NCBI GenBank assembly: GCA_002428365.1
Contig: DIVW01000042.1
Location: forward strand, 19,317 to 83,316
Source of the DNA: Propionibacteriaceae bacterium UBA6122
GTDB taxonomy: Bacteria; Actinomycetota; Actinomycetes; Propionibacteriales; Propionibacteriaceae
Direction: 5' to 3'
Length of the DNA stretch: 64,000 bases
The notes below the pieces were generated by a model that saw nothing but the letters and a program-made list of their open reading frames with translations, was not told where the DNA came from and did not search any database. Positions 36,408 to 46,104 of the stretch are shown here, one piece after another; position 1 is the first letter of the stretch; each line of letters starts with the position of its first letter. A program made the position numbers and the translations under genes.

Positions 36408-36831
36408 TTGGTATCCCCTCGGACGTAAGAATGGCCACCGACATCTTGGACTCGGCGGCTCAAGCAGAAACAGCCTTAGCTTACCTGATCGCCCACAGTT
36501 TCTTGGGCAGATGAGACCTGAAAACGCCCGTAGGCGGGCCGTGGAGCCGCTGCCGAGCCGCTAATAGGGGTGAGCGCAGGTACGGATACACATCCTGGGC
36601 CGTTAGCGCGCCAAATGGCCGCGATCGGCCCGGCTGCGGCCACCGACCCCGGATCGCTGGTGAACCCACCCCCCACGGCGGCCTCAATACACCGCTATCG
36701 CTGCCCCAGTAGGAGCGCCACCGGCTGGCCGCCGACACCGGAACGCCTTTCCTGATACGCAATGTTGGTTAGATATTGACCCCTTTTGGGTGACTGCGCG
36801 GCAATACTCACCTTCCCTAATATCTAGTTCC
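36408..36831. other. Spacer upstream of gyrB, no gene seen
   Basis: A 424-base divergent spacer between gyrB and the small membrane-protein gene. No convincing ORF, RNA gene or repeat is visible. The right end carries TTGACC at about 36,775 and TAATAT at 36,820, the latter about 8 bases before the GTG at 36,832. That fits a promoter giving a nearly leaderless transcript of the small gene. Confidence 0.4.
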
Positions 36832-37095
36832 GTGACGACATCTACGCCGATCCGAGGGATCAAAGCAAGACCAGGTTCCCGGGGCGCGGCGTCGGTGGCC
36901 CGCCGTGCCGTGGAGAATCCGCCCCCGGAGGCTCGCAAAACTCGTTCACAACCTCCAACGAAGCCCGAGAACTTCGCTCCCGCGGTCGGTCGCCCCGAGG
37001 TTCAGTTGGTGGTTTCGTTCTTGGCCACCGCTGGGATCGTGTTCACCTTCACTGTCGTGCTGCCCATCCTGCTGAGTTGGGTGCGCAACTTCTGA
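36832..37095 (+). CDS. Small single-pass membrane protein
   Basis: An 87-residue protein, unrecognised. The first 55 residues are polar, rich in Pro, Arg and Lys. A single C-terminal hydrophobic helix follows (about 63-83, core FLATAGIVFTFTVVLPILL), so it is tail-anchored or N-in. It is transcribed divergently from gyrB and is the only candidate gene between gyrB and DUF721. The GTG at 36832 is chosen because a TAATAT box ends about 8 bases upstream, suggesting leaderless translation; the frame is open to 36790. Confidence 0.5.
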   Translation: MTTSTPIRGIKARPGSRGAASVARRAVENPPPEARKTRSQPPTKPENFAPAVGRPEVQLVVSFLATAGIVFTFTVVLPILLSWVRNF

Positions 37096-37285
37096 GCCTT
37101 GCCCGGGTCCGGCGCTGATCGACAGCTGAAGGTGGCCCGGTTTAGGGAAACGCAGGTCGAAATCTTGCGAGTTTGATTAGGACTTTCCACCTGCAGGACC
37201 TCGTTTATGACGGCATCCGGCGTCCCAGGATCTTGCGCTGCACACGACCGGGCTAGCCAAGCATTTCGACGCGAAATTGCGCTGA

Positions 37286-37756
37286 TCAGCCGTAAGTGTC
37301 GCGCGGGCCACGTCCGGGCACCGAGCGTCGGCCTTTCTTCCAGCTAGGTGCCTGCGGTCCGATCACCACCACCTTGGTGACTGAGCCCTGGCCGAGGGCC
37401 TCATTGAGTACTGCCACCAGTTGGGGGGCCATGGTTCGCAAGGACGTCGCCCAGGTGGAAGATTCCGCCCGCACGGTGAGCACTCCGTCGGCGAAGTGCT
37501 CCGGCTCGCAATGAATCGCATTCACCGGCCCGACCAGGGTCGGCCAGCGGCTCAGTAGTTGATGGACGTTGAGATCTTTGGTCCAGCCCTGGGCATCAGC
37601 CACTTCACCCAGCAGCTCGCCGATCGGAGTCGGCCCGTCCGTGCGGGGCTGGGTCTTGCGGACGCGCTTGGGTTTAGGCGCGGCTCCGCGTGCAGCGCGG
37701 GCTATCTGTTTTGCCAGCTCCAGCCCGCGCGAATCATGTTCGGGCGAATCACTCAC
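37286..37756 (-). CDS. DUF721 (DciA-like) protein
   Basis: A 156-residue protein of the DUF721/DciA family. The N-terminus is Lys/Arg-rich (KPKRVRKTQPR) and the C-terminal domain contains WPTLVGPVNAIHCEPEHF and LTVRAESSTWATSLRTMAPQLV. DciA relatives help load or operate the replicative helicase; in Actinobacteria this gene sits between recF and gyrB, as here. The GTG start at 37756 begins VSDSPEHD; the longer reading frame upstream runs across the divergent gene's promoter and is not used. Confidence 0.87.
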   Translation of the reverse strand: MSDSPEHDSRGLELAKQIARAARGAAPKPKRVRKTQPRTDGPTPIGELLGEVADAQGWTKDLNVHQLLSRWPTLVGPVNAIHCEPEHFADGVLTVRAESSTWATSLRTMAPQLVAVLNEALGQGSVTKVVVIGPQAPSWKKGRRSVPGRGPRDTYG

Positions 37757-37877
37757 TGGTTCATCTTCGCAGAGACCGGGGTGCGGATCACCGCTGGATT
37801 TGCGGCCCAGGACGCTCGGCTGGTGATTCGATTGGAATCGAGTGGCATTCGCCACCACGAGGAGGTCAACGAAGATC

Positions 37878-38756
37878 ATGCGTTTGCTGCGAACTTTTGG
37901 TGCCTTGGCAACGGCCACCGCCATTGCCTTGGCACTTCCGGTCAGCCCGGCACAGGCTGCCCGGATCCTCGACGTCGAGTATTCGGTGTCTTGCGGCCGA
38001 GTAACCGTCATCTCTGATGACACCGAGAAACTAGCCATCTACTACGGCCCAGAGGCCGTCACCTCCGACCTGACGGCTGCCGACGGGTCACTACTGGTGG
38101 ACCAGTACGAAGTTGGCACCATCGCCACCACCAGGTCGACCCTCTACGTGGCGGAGTACCTTGCCGGGCATGAGAGCGGCACCGGCATCACCAAGACGCT
38201 CACCGTGCCGCAGAACTGCACCGGAGTGAGCAAAGCGACGCTCACCATCACCGGCACCAGGCGGGTCGGCAAGACTCTGATCGCCAAGGTTGGCACCTGG
38301 GTACCGGTGCCGCTTTTCCACACCTACCAGTGGTATCGCAACGGCACGGCCATCTCCGAAGCCAATGACATCGCCTACACCCCGGTCGCAGCTGATCGCG
38401 GCAAGCGCCTCAAGGTAAAAGTCACCGCCTTCTTCGTCGGCTACAGCTCGGTGAGTCGGACGTCTAAGTCGACGGCCAAGATCAAGGCCGGGTTGTTCGA
38501 CAGTGTTCGTCCAACGATCTCCCGGGACGTCTGGACGGCCACCGCGGCGCCCGGAACCTGGGACCCGGTGCCGACGAAGTTGAAGTACCAGTGGTATCTG
38601 GGAGCCAAGAAGATCAAGGGTGCCACCAGCGCCACCTTCGACATTCCCGCCTCCTATGTGAACAAAAAAATCCGGGTACGGGTCACCGGCAGCAAAGCCG
38701 GCTACACCACCAGAGTCCGCTTCTCCAAGCTTTTCTTGGTGACGCCCTCGTCGTAA
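37878..38756 (+). CDS. Secreted Ig-like repeat protein
   Basis: A 292-residue exported protein. The Sec signal peptide MRLLRTFGALATATAIALAL ends near PAQA-A (about residue 28). Two Ig-like beta-sandwich repeats follow the first domain, each with the actinobacterial surface motif TYQWYRNG or KYQWYLGA and a closing RLKVKVTA or RIRVRVTG strand (about 120-205 and 210-290). There is no LPXTG or membrane anchor, so it is secreted or loosely attached. It is on the plus strand between recF and DUF721, opposite to the replication genes. The ATG at 37878 follows AGGAGG by 12 bases. Confidence 0.75.
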   Translation: MRLLRTFGALATATAIALALPVSPAQAARILDVEYSVSCGRVTVISDDTEKLAIYYGPEAVTSDLTAADGSLLVDQYEVGTIATTRSTLYVAEYLAGHESGTGITKTLTVPQNCTGVSKATLTITGTRRVGKTLIAKVGTWVPVPLFHTYQWYRNGTAISEANDIAYTPVAADRGKRLKVKVTAFFVGYSSVSRTSKSTAKIKAGLFDSVRPTISRDVWTATAAPGTWDPVPTKLKYQWYLGAKKIKGATSATFDIPASYVNKKIRVRVTGSKAGYTTRVRFSKLFLVTPSS

Positions 38757-38805
38757 TCGCAGGGTTGCCGAGGCCCGCCCACTGGCTGGGCGGGCCAACG
38801 CATGC

Positions 38806-39942
38806 CTATTCGACCGGCTCGACGTGGGCCGATTGCACCGTGAAGCGCCGCCCACTCAGCACGTCCGGGACGTCTGCGGCCACCGCAGCAGTAATCAGCA
38901 CCTGCTCGGCTCCGGCCACCCGCTCGGCCAGGCGGCGGCGGCGGTCTTCGTCCAACTCAGCGAAGACGTCATCCAGGATCAACACCGGCTCCACTCCGTC
39001 GGCGCGCAGCAAGCCAAAGGCAGCCAGCCGCAGGGCGAGCGCGTACGACCACGATTCACCGTGGGAGGCGTATCCCTTGGCCGGTAGCTCACCGAGATTC
39101 AAGGTGAGGTCATCGCGATGTGGACCCACCAAACACTGACCGCGGGCGATCTCTTCTGGGCGACGCTGCGCCATCCGGTCACTGAGCACGGTGGCGAGCT
39201 CGGCGACCGCAGCCTGTGAAGTCACCGCTGAGGACGATTTGTAGACCGCGGCCGCCACATTGTTGGTGGGCGCGATATCGGCGTAGGCGCTGGCCAGTAA
39301 CGGCTGCAACTCATCAAGAGTGACCAGGCGTGCGGCCACCAACTCCGCCCCGAGGGTTGCCAGCTGGCCGTCCCAAACGTCCAAAGTGGCTGCGGCTTCG
39401 GGGCCAACTGACCGACCAGATCGTCCCGAAAGTGACTTCAACAAGGTGGAACGCTGGCGAAGAACCCGGTCGTAGTCGGCCCGCACTCCGGCCAGCCGCG
39501 GCCACCGAGCGGTGGTGAGCTCGTCGATAAACCGGCGGCGTTCACTGGGGTCACCCTTGACGATCGCCAGATCTTCGGGCGAAAACAGCACCACCCGCAG
39601 GGCGCCCAGCAGGTCGCGGGCTCGGCGCAGCGGGGATCGATTCAGACTGGCGCGATTTGCTCGGCCAGCCACGATTTCGATTTCCAACAACAGACTGCGC
39701 TCATCGTCCAGGCCGGCCTGCACCCGGGCACGCACTAAGGCCCGCTCCGCACCGGCTCTGACCAGCGGTGCTTCGCTGGCAACCCGATGCGAACCCAGGG
39801 TTGCCAAAAACTCCACTGCCTCCACCAAATTGGTTTTACCTTGACCATTGGCGCCAGTGAAGACCGTCACGCCAGCTGCCAGCGGCACCTCGACCAGCTC
39901 GTAGGAGCGAAAATCGGCCAGGCTCAGGTGGGTTACGAACAT
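38806..39942 (-). CDS. recF: DNA replication and repair protein RecF
   Basis: A 378-residue SMC-like ATPase of normal RecF length. Walker A is [19 protein letters not shown] near the N-terminus, followed by [12 protein letters not shown]. The signature and Walker B region near the C-terminus reads [11 protein letters not shown] and [14 protein letters not shown]. RecF assists RecA loading at gaps with RecO and RecR. It lies 55 bases after dnaN and is followed by the convergent Ig-like gene. Confidence 0.95.
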   Translation of the reverse strand: MFVTHLSLADFRSYELVEVPLAAGVTVFTGANGQGKTNLVEAVEFLATLGSHRVASEAPLVRAGAERALVRARVQAGLDDERSLLLEIEIVAGRANRASLNRSPLRRARDLLGALRVVLFSPEDLAIVKGDPSERRRFIDELTTARWPRLAGVRADYDRVLRQRSTLLKSLSGRSGRSVGPEAAATLDVWDGQLATLGAELVAARLVTLDELQPLLASAYADIAPTNNVAAAVYKSSSAVTSQAAVAELATVLSDRMAQRRPEEIARGQCLVGPHRDDLTLNLGELPAKGYASHGESWSYALALRLAAFGLLRADGVEPVLILDDVFAELDEDRRRRLAERVAGAEQVLITAAVAADVPDVLSGRRFTVQSAHVEPVE

Positions 39943-39997
39943 CTCGGCGACTGCCGGTCTGGTCGCCTCGGTCTGGGCAAGCTCAACCGCTTGCCGG

Positions 39998-41155
39998 TCA
40001 GGCCGGCAGGCGCATCAGCATGATCACGTGGCGGTAGTCGCCCATCGGCTCGCCGTCGATCTCGGACAGGCCCATCAGCAGACACGGCTTACCCGGAGCG
40101 GTGAACGAGAACTCGACATAGGGCGCATCCAGTGCGGCCAACGCGTCGGAGAGGTAGTGCGGGTTGAAACCGGCCGCGGTCATCGCGAGGCCACCACCAG
40201 CGACGTCGACAACCTCGGCTTCCAGCGCTTCGACGGCCTGGGCCTGATCGCCGGTGGCAGCCTCAAGGGTGATCGAACCGTCCGCGATGAGCATCCGCAA
40301 TGAAGTATTGCGTTCAGCCACCAGTGCGACGCGCTTCACCGAAGCGATCACGTCGGCGGTGTTGGCTCGCACGGTCACCGACGGTTGGACGGTCATCAGG
40401 TGCCGCACCTTCGGGAACTCACCATCGAGAAGGCGGGTGGTGATCTGCCGAACCCCGGCAGCCCCGGTGCCTTCGAAACCGATCAGGCCGTCGCCACTGG
40501 CAGCGCTGGCCAAGCTCAGGGTGACGCTCTCACCAGAAGTCATCGACTTCGCAGTTTCGGCCAACACCCGGGCCGGCACCAGTGCGGCGCCTTCAGCGTT
40601 GCCACCCGGGTTCCAATCCAGTTCCTTCAAAGCCATCCGGTAGCGGTCGGTGGCCAACAGCGACAGCGTGTTGTTCTCGATCTCCATCCGCACCCCGGTG
40701 AAGACGGGCAGCAGTTCGTCCCTGCCGGCCGCCACGACCACCTGGGACACAGCGCGGGCGAATTCCTCGCTCGGAATGACTCCGGTCGCCTCAGGCATCT
40801 CCGGCAGCGACGGGTAATCGGCCACCGGCAGCGTCTGCAGGGTGAAGCGAGCCGTACCGCAGACCAGCTCCATCCGCGTCTCATCGGCGGTGATCTCGAC
40901 AGTCTTGTTCGGCAACGACCGAGCGATGTCGGCCAATAACCGTCCGGATACCAGGGCGACACCCTCGTCAGAGACCTGCGCCGGCACGGTGATCTGGGCG
41001 GAGGTTTCGTAGTCGAAGCTGCTCATCACCACCTGGTTACCAACAGCCTTGACCAACAGGCCAGCCAGGATCGGCACGCTCGGGCGGGTCGGCAGACTGC
41101 GCGCGGCCCACTGCACGGCCTCGGCCAGGACGTCGCGCTCAAGACGGATCTTCAC
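39998..41155 (-). CDS. dnaN: DNA polymerase III beta sliding clamp
   Basis: A 385-residue three-domain clamp with the actinobacterial start [19 protein letters not shown] and [16 protein letters not shown]. The C-terminus has [15 protein letters not shown] and ends in [11 protein letters not shown], matching the typical PMR-like tail. The ring tethers the polymerase to DNA. Orientation and spacing place it directly after oriC, with recF downstream. Confidence 0.96.
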   Translation of the reverse strand: MKIRLERDVLAEAVQWAARSLPTRPSVPILAGLLVKAVGNQVVMSSFDYETSAQITVPAQVSDEGVALVSGRLLADIARSLPNKTVEITADETRMELVCGTARFTLQTLPVADYPSLPEMPEATGVIPSEEFARAVSQVVVAAGRDELLPVFTGVRMEIENNTLSLLATDRYRMALKELDWNPGGNAEGAALVPARVLAETAKSMTSGESVTLSLASAASGDGLIGFEGTGAAGVRQITTRLLDGEFPKVRHLMTVQPSVTVRANTADVIASVKRVALVAERNTSLRMLIADGSITLEAATGDQAQAVEALEAEVVDVAGGGLAMTAAGFNPHYLSDALAALDAPYVEFSFTAPGKPCLLMGLSEIDGEPMGDYRHVIMLMRLPA

Positions 41156-41938
41156 TGTTGCTCCCTAGGAATAACACGGGTGTCGGTTGATCATATCTAC
41201 GCGGAGCCGTGGTGGAAGGCCGAGCGTGGGTTTGAGGTGAGCCAGTGTGTCTGAGGTCGTGGCGATGCTGCGGAGTACCTGAGTGTCCCCATGTGCACAG
41301 CCCTGACTTTGACTCCTATTGAGATGTAACTAATTCATAGGGGTAGTAGCGCCTGTGGATTCGGTGGACAACTGGTGAACGGCCTACCAACAGGGCGTGT
41401 CGGGGTGTTGATGGCGGTTGTGTAGAACCCTGAATCACACGGGGAGGATTTGAGGACGACGAGCTGCGTCTGGTTGGGCCCCCACAGGCCCTAGAAGTTA
41501 TCCACCGAGTTATGCACACCTGTTTACAACGTCCCCCAAAGGGGGGACACCGGGTGTCCCTCTCCTGGGGGTTTGGGCTACGCAAGTGTGGTAGGTAGGA
41601 ACATTGCACCTTGTCAGGGCGATTCGGGTGGCAGTGGGGTGGTTTCCGGCGGGAGGAGCTCCCGGACTTGCGTGGGTGGGTATAGGGGCAACCTAGCTGG
41701 GGATAATTACGTCCACCCGGCGGTTCAGGGCCCGTCCAGCCTTGGTGGAGTTGCTACTTGGGGGATTGGTTTCGTCGTTTCCCACCGCTTCGATCGTGAC
41801 TGAAGGTGGCAACTTCGGGGCGACGCCACACGGCGGGGCTCGCCGCCCCGACAGCGCGACGAAGGCGGTTCAACCGTCGGTTCGGGTTCGAAGGGTGAAC
41901 TCCGTTTGCACAATGTGGATAACTGGGCGTGGATAACC
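41156..41938. other. Chromosomal replication origin (oriC) with DnaA boxes
   Basis: The 783-base spacer between dnaA and dnaN is the usual actinobacterial oriC location. DnaA-box matches include TTATCCACC at 41,498-41,506, TTATGCACA at 41,510-41,518, TTATCCACA (minus strand) at 41,914-41,922 and TTATCCACG (minus strand) at 41,928-41,936. Weaker matches lie near 41,352 and 41,700. An A+T-richer patch near 41,320-41,345 is a candidate unwinding element. Small open frames here are not considered genes. Confidence 0.85.
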
Positions 41939-43351
41939 TCAGCGCAGCGGGGACTGTTTGATGCGGCTGGTGATCTCGGCGACCTGATTGAAGACGCTGC
42001 GACGCTCGCGAAGGAGTTGGCGGATCTTGCGGTCAGCGTGCATGACGGTGGTGTGGTCGCGGCCGCCGAAGAGCTGGCCGATCTTGGGCAACGACAGATC
42101 AGTGAGCTCACGACACAGGTACATGGCGATCTGGCGAGCGGTGACCAACACGTGGGTGCGGCTCTGTCCGCACAACTCGTCGACGGTGACGGCAAAGTAG
42201 TCGGCCACATGGGTCATGATCGCGGTGGAGGAGATCTGGGTTTCGCCGCCCTCAGGGATCAGGTCGCGCAGCACAATCTCGGCCAGCGAAAGATCGACTT
42301 CCTGGCGATTCAGGCTGGCGAACGCGGTGACCCGAATCAGGGCGCCCTCCAGCTCGCGGATATTGGTCTTGATCCGACTGGCGATGAACTCCAAGACATC
42401 TGGACCGGCGGTCAGGCGCTCGGAAGCCGCCTTCTTGCGCAGGATGGCGATGCGGGTCTCGAGGTCGGGGGGCTGGATGTCGGTCATCAGGCCCCACTCG
42501 AACCGGCTGCGCAGCCGCGGTTCCAATGCCTCCAGCGCCTTGGGCGGCCGATCTGAGGTCAGCACGATCTGTTTCTGTGCGGTGTGCAGGGTGTTGAAGG
42601 TGTGGAAGAACTCTTCCTGGGTCTGGATCTTCGACTCCAGGAACTGGATGTCGTCGACCAGCAGCACGTCGATATCGCGGTACTGCCGACGGAACTCTGC
42701 GGTGCGGTTCTCCGAGATCGAGTTGATGAAGTCGTTGGTGAGTTCTTCGGTCGAGACGTACTTCACGCGCACCCGGTCGTAGTAATTGCGGATGTAATGG
42801 CCCACGGCGTGCAGCAGGTGGGTCTTACCCAGGCCGGAATCGCCGTAGATCATCAGCGGGTTGTAGGCCTTGCCCGGTGCCTCGGCCACCGCCACCGCGG
42901 CGGCGTGGGCGAAGCGGTTGGAACTACCGATAACGAAGGACTCGAAGGAGTACTTCGGATTGAGGCGATCCCCAGCAGAACTGCGGGGACCGCGGGAAGC
43001 GCTGGGGGAGGTGGCGACCGGTTGGAACGGTTGTAGCGGCGGCTCGTCCGGTTCGGGCTCGGGTTCGGGGGCCAACTCATCATCAAGGCTGGAGTCGACA
43101 GTGATGGCCAACCGAGTGGAGTTGCCGAGGAACTCGGTGAGTTGAGTCTCGATGGCTGACCGCAACCTGGATTCGACTCGATCGCGAGTGAAGTCGTTGG
43201 CCACCGCCACGATCAGGAGCGAGTCGTGCATGGTCACGGGTTTGATACCGGAGAGCCAGCCACGGGTGGAGGAGTCAGAATGCGTGGTGACGTAGTCCCA
43301 GATGGTCTGAAGATCCGGACTGGGGGATTGCGGCGATGGAGTCTCGGACAT
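41939..43351 (-). CDS. dnaA: Chromosomal replication initiator protein DnaA
   Basis: A 470-residue initiator. Domain I (about 1-85) precedes a Pro/Glu-rich linker (about 90-125). AAA+ domain III carries Walker [16 protein letters not shown], Walker [12 protein letters not shown] and sensor motifs. Domain IV has the DnaA-box recognition helix [15 protein letters not shown]. The order rpmH, dnaA, dnaN, recF is typical of Gram-positive bacteria. The stop lies 2 bases from the nearest DnaA box. Confidence 0.97.
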   Translation of the reverse strand: MSETPSPQSPSPDLQTIWDYVTTHSDSSTRGWLSGIKPVTMHDSLLIVAVANDFTRDRVESRLRSAIETQLTEFLGNSTRLAITVDSSLDDELAPEPEPEPDEPPLQPFQPVATSPSASRGPRSSAGDRLNPKYSFESFVIGSSNRFAHAAAVAVAEAPGKAYNPLMIYGDSGLGKTHLLHAVGHYIRNYYDRVRVKYVSTEELTNDFINSISENRTAEFRRQYRDIDVLLVDDIQFLESKIQTQEEFFHTFNTLHTAQKQIVLTSDRPPKALEALEPRLRSRFEWGLMTDIQPPDLETRIAILRKKAASERLTAGPDVLEFIASRIKTNIRELEGALIRVTAFASLNRQEVDLSLAEIVLRDLIPEGGETQISSTAIMTHVADYFAVTVDELCGQSRTHVLVTARQIAMYLCRELTDLSLPKIGQLFGGRDHTTVMHADRKIRQLLRERRSVFNQVAEITSRIKQSPLR

Positions 43352-43665
43352 TTCCGCTGCCTACTCCTTCTTGCCGATGCTCGCGGGATTTCCACACCCT
43401 TGTCCACAGACTGTGCACGGATAGGCAGAAGCTCGGGAACTCACCCCCGCTGGCTCCTAGCAACCTACCCAGCCAATGCCCGCTGTGCAAACGATCTCGA
43501 AATTGTTTCCTACTTGTTACGGCGTGTCGGCTCGACTTAACTGGGTGGAGGCTTCGGTTTGCCGGACGGCGGGCCAGCCGCGTATCGTTAGCCAGTCGCC
43601 TTCGTGGCACTCGTGCGCCTTCATGGTGCATATGTACCAAGACCATCGAACAGTGGAGCATCCGC
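43352..43665. promoter_or_regulatory. Divergent dnaA/rpmH promoter region
   Basis: This 314-base spacer separates divergently read dnaA and rpmH. DnaA-box-like sites TTTCCACAC (43,389-43,397) and TTGTCCACA (43,400-43,408) near the dnaA start suggest autoregulation. TTGTTA at 43,514 and TTAACT at 43,537 with a 17-base gap are a possible rpmH promoter, weakly supported. Confidence 0.55.
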
Positions 43666-43803
43666 GTGACTAAGCGCACTTTCCAGCCGAGCAACCGGCG
43701 TCGCAGCCGCACCCATGGTTTCCGTCTGCGCATGCGGACCCGCGCCGGGCGCGCCATCATCTCTTCCCGGCGCCGTCAGGGCCGAGTCCGCCTGGCCGGC
43801 TGA
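43666..43803 (+). CDS. rpmH: Ribosomal protein L34
   Basis: A 45-residue basic protein matching bL34 over its whole length: [19 protein letters not shown], then [14 protein letters not shown]. It is a structural protein of the large ribosomal subunit. The start is GTG at 43666. rnpA begins 10 bases after the stop. Confidence 0.95.
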   Translation: MTKRTFQPSNRRRSRTHGFRLRMRTRAGRAIISSRRRQGRVRLAG

Positions 43804-43813
43804 GTCTCACCCC

Positions 43814-44149
43814 GTGCTGGGTTCGGAGTCGCGATTGCGCCGGGCCGGCGAGTTCCGCGACACCATGCGGCAGGGCGTCCGCGCTGGACGCAGCTGCTTG
43901 GTGATGCACGCGCGCAAAACCGAACTTCCGCCGTCGCGGGCCGGTTTCATCGTCTCCAAGGCGGTGGGTAAGGCGGTGGTGCGCAACCGGGTGAAGCGAC
44001 AGCTTCGCCATCTAGCCGCGGCCGCGTTGCCAGCCATGCCTTTCCCGGTGGACGTGGTGGTGCGTGCGCTGCCGGAGGCCTCCGGCGGGGATCTGCGCAC
44101 CGATTTCGACTCTGCATTGACCGCCTGCCTGAATCGGCTCGCGGCATGA
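43814..44149 (+). CDS. rnpA: Ribonuclease P protein component
   Basis: A 111-residue RNase P protein. The start (VLGSESRLRRAGEFRDTMRQG) and the RNR motif (VVRNRVKRQLRHL) that binds P RNA are clear. It helps mature tRNA 5' ends. The GTG at 43814 gives the usual family length; an upstream in-frame start at 43715 would overlap rpmH. Its stop overlaps the yidD ATG by 4 bases. Confidence 0.94.
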   Translation: MLGSESRLRRAGEFRDTMRQGVRAGRSCLVMHARKTELPPSRAGFIVSKAVGKAVVRNRVKRQLRHLAAAALPAMPFPVDVVVRALPEASGGDLRTDFDSALTACLNRLAA

Positions 44150-44475
44150 AGTACCTGCTGATCGGGCTGTTGAAGGTCTATCGAGCGGTGATTTCTCCGC
44201 TCTACCCCCCGGTGTGCAAGTACTACCCGTCGTGTTCGGCCTACGCACTGGAGGCTGTCACCGTGCATGGGGCAATCAAGGGAACTTGGTTGGGTGGCCG
44301 TCGGCTGGCGAGCTGTCACCCCTGGTCGCTTGGCGGTTACGATCCGGTCCCTGGCACGCCTGCGGCCGAGGAATGGGCCGCCGAACAGGCGGCCAAACAC
44401 GCTGCCAAACACGCAGCACATGCTTGTGAGCAGGACTGCTCCCAAACCACTACGGCGCCTGACCAGGCAGCCTGA
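44146..44475 (+). CDS. yidD: Membrane protein insertion efficiency factor YidD
   Basis: A 109-residue YidD. The conserved core (KVYRAVISPLYPPVCKYYPSC, SAYALEAVTVHGAIKG, CHPWSLGGYDPVP) is present, with the Cys motif intact. The C-terminal tail is longer than usual and is rich in Ala and Lys with HAAKHAAH. YidD supports YidC-dependent membrane insertion. It is coupled to rnpA by an ATGA overlap. Confidence 0.93.
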   Translation: MKYLLIGLLKVYRAVISPLYPPVCKYYPSCSAYALEAVTVHGAIKGTWLGGRRLASCHPWSLGGYDPVPGTPAAEEWAAEQAAKHAAKHAAHACEQDCSQTTTAPDQAA

Positions 44476-44492
44476 GCCGCTTTGAGGTGAAC

Positions 44493-45572
44493 ATGATTTC
44501 GATGCTGATCCCGCTGACGTTGTGGGACGACTTTCTTGGGGCGCTCAACGCCGCCATGACCCCGCTGTACTGGGCGGTGTCGGGCATTCTGGTCGGCTTC
44601 CACTCGCTGCTGAGCACCTTCATGGATCCGGACTCGGGTTGGACGTGGGCGCTTTCGATCGTGTTGCTCACGGTCGTGATCCGGACCGCACTGATCCCGC
44701 TGTTCGTGAAGCAGATCAACTCCTCGCGCAACATGCAGCTGCTGCAGCCGAAGGTGAAGGCGCTCAACGAAAAGCACGGCCACGACCGGGAGCGCCTCGG
44801 CCAAGAGACGATGAAGCTCTACAAGGACGAGGGCGTTAACCCGATGGCGTCCTGCACGCCGTTGCTACTGCAGATGCCGATCTTCCTGGCGCTGTTCTAC
44901 GTACTCAACAGCGCCTCAACCGGCACCCCGTTGGGCTACTTCTTCCAAACCAACCCGCACCTGGTCACGTCCCTGAAGAACGCCACGGTCTTCGGCGCGC
45001 CCATCTCGGGTCGCTTCTGGCCGATGGACGGCAGCGCCTTCACCTTTGGCTCGACTCAGGTTGTCACCATGGTGTTGGTCGTGTTGATGTCGGTGGTGTT
45101 GTTCATCACTCAGCTGCAGTTGTTGGCCAAGAACATGCCGCCGGAGGCCCTGACCGGCCCGATGGCTCAGCAGCAGAAAATGATGCTGTACATGTTCCCG
45201 TTCATCTACCTGATCGGCGGCGTCAGCATTCCGATCGGCGTGCTGATCTACTGGCTGACGACGAACCTGTGGACGATGGGCCAGCAGTACATCTTGATCC
45301 ACAACAACCCAGCCCCGGGCACTCCTGCCTATGTGGATTGGGAAGAGCGGATGCGGGCGAAAGGCCTGAATCCCGATGAAGTGGCTGCCAAGCGACGCGG
45401 GGCCAAGCGGCCCACCGCGCCGGCAGCCGGCTCGACGACGGTGGCCCGCCAGGGCGCCGAAGCCGACCCAACGACCCCTGCCGCGGATGACGCCGAATCG
45501 CCACAGGTTCAGCGTCAGGTGATCGAGCGGCAACAGCCGCGCCGGGGCACTCGTGCCCAGCGCAAGAAGTGA
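44493..45572 (+). CDS. yidC: Membrane protein insertase YidC/Oxa1
   Basis: A 359-residue short Gram-positive YidC (no large periplasmic domain). Helices include ILVGFHSLLSTFM and SIVLLTVVIRTALIPLF, with the charged residues of the hydrophilic groove following. Further motifs are QMPIFLALFYVL and MFPFIYLIGGVSIPIGVLIY. The C-terminal 60 residues are a Lys/Arg/Pro-rich tail thought to contact ribosomes. The ATG at 44493 sits 5 bases after GAGG; a GTG at 44487 overlaps that site. Confidence 0.95.
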   Translation: MISMLIPLTLWDDFLGALNAAMTPLYWAVSGILVGFHSLLSTFMDPDSGWTWALSIVLLTVVIRTALIPLFVKQINSSRNMQLLQPKVKALNEKHGHDRERLGQETMKLYKDEGVNPMASCTPLLLQMPIFLALFYVLNSASTGTPLGYFFQTNPHLVTSLKNATVFGAPISGRFWPMDGSAFTFGSTQVVTMVLVVLMSVVLFITQLQLLAKNMPPEALTGPMAQQQKMMLYMFPFIYLIGGVSIPIGVLIYWLTTNLWTMGQQYILIHNNPAPGTPAYVDWEERMRAKGLNPDEVAAKRRGAKRPTAPAAGSTTVARQGAEADPTTPAADDAESPQVQRQVIERQQPRRGTRAQRKK

Positions 45573-45588
45573 CGAAGGAGTGGCTCAG

Positions 45589-46104
45589 GTGAGTGAAGAG
45601 CAGATCGAAACGGCCCCGGAAAGCGCGACCGAAGGCCCGTCCAAACGCGTAGTGGCGCTGGACAACGAAGGCGAAATCGCCGCTGACTACCTGGAGGAGT
45701 TGCTCGACATCGCCGATCTCGACGGCGACATCGACACCTTCAGCGAAGGCGGCCGGGCACATGTGTCGATCGTGACCGAGGGCGATCAGCTCGTCGGGCG
45801 CGACGGCGAGGTGCTGGAGGCGTTGCAGGAGCTGGCTCGACTGGCAGTGATGACGGAAACCGGTCATCGCAGTCGGCTCATGCTGGATGTCGCCGGGTAT
45901 CGCGAGAAGCGACGCAAGGTGTTGCAGGAGCTGGCCCAGGACGCGGTGTCTTCAGTAAACGAAAGTGGCGAATCGGTGCGGCTGGCCCCGATGAACCCGT
46001 TCGAGCGGAAGATCGTCCATGACGTGGTTGCTGACGCCGGACTGGTCAGTGAATCTGAGGGCGAGGAGCCGCAGCGCCGCGTCGTGGTTCTGCCGAAGGC
46101 CTGA
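45589..46104 (+). CDS. Jag family RNA-binding protein (KH-R3H, KhpB-like)
   Basis: A 171-residue protein. An acidic N-terminal third is followed by a KH domain (VGRDGEVLEALQELARLAV as the GXXG-like loop region) and an R3H domain with the motif RLAPMNPFERKIVHDVV. Jag/KhpB proteins bind small and messenger RNAs and affect cell division. GTG 45589 is preceded by GAAGGAG 8 bases upstream. The stop directly abuts the rsmG start. Confidence 0.9.
   Translation: MSEEQIETAPESATEGPSKRVVALDNEGEIAADYLEELLDIADLDGDIDTFSEGGRAHVSIVTEGDQLVGRDGEVLEALQELARLAVMTETGHRSRLMLDVAGYREKRRKVLQELAQDAVSSVNESGESVRLAPMNPFERKIVHDVVADAGLVSESEGEEPQRRVVVLPKA

Noticed and set aside
37286..38038. Extended 250-residue DUF721 frame
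   Set aside because: The first 94 residues lie over the promoter and start of the divergent Ig-like gene; family length matches the GTG at 37,756.
41316..41609. 97-residue minus-strand frame within oriC
   Set aside because: It runs through the DnaA boxes and has no RBS or protein-like features.
45553..46104. Earlier jag start at 45,553
   Set aside because: It falls within yidC; GTG 45,589 has a good RBS and family-like length.
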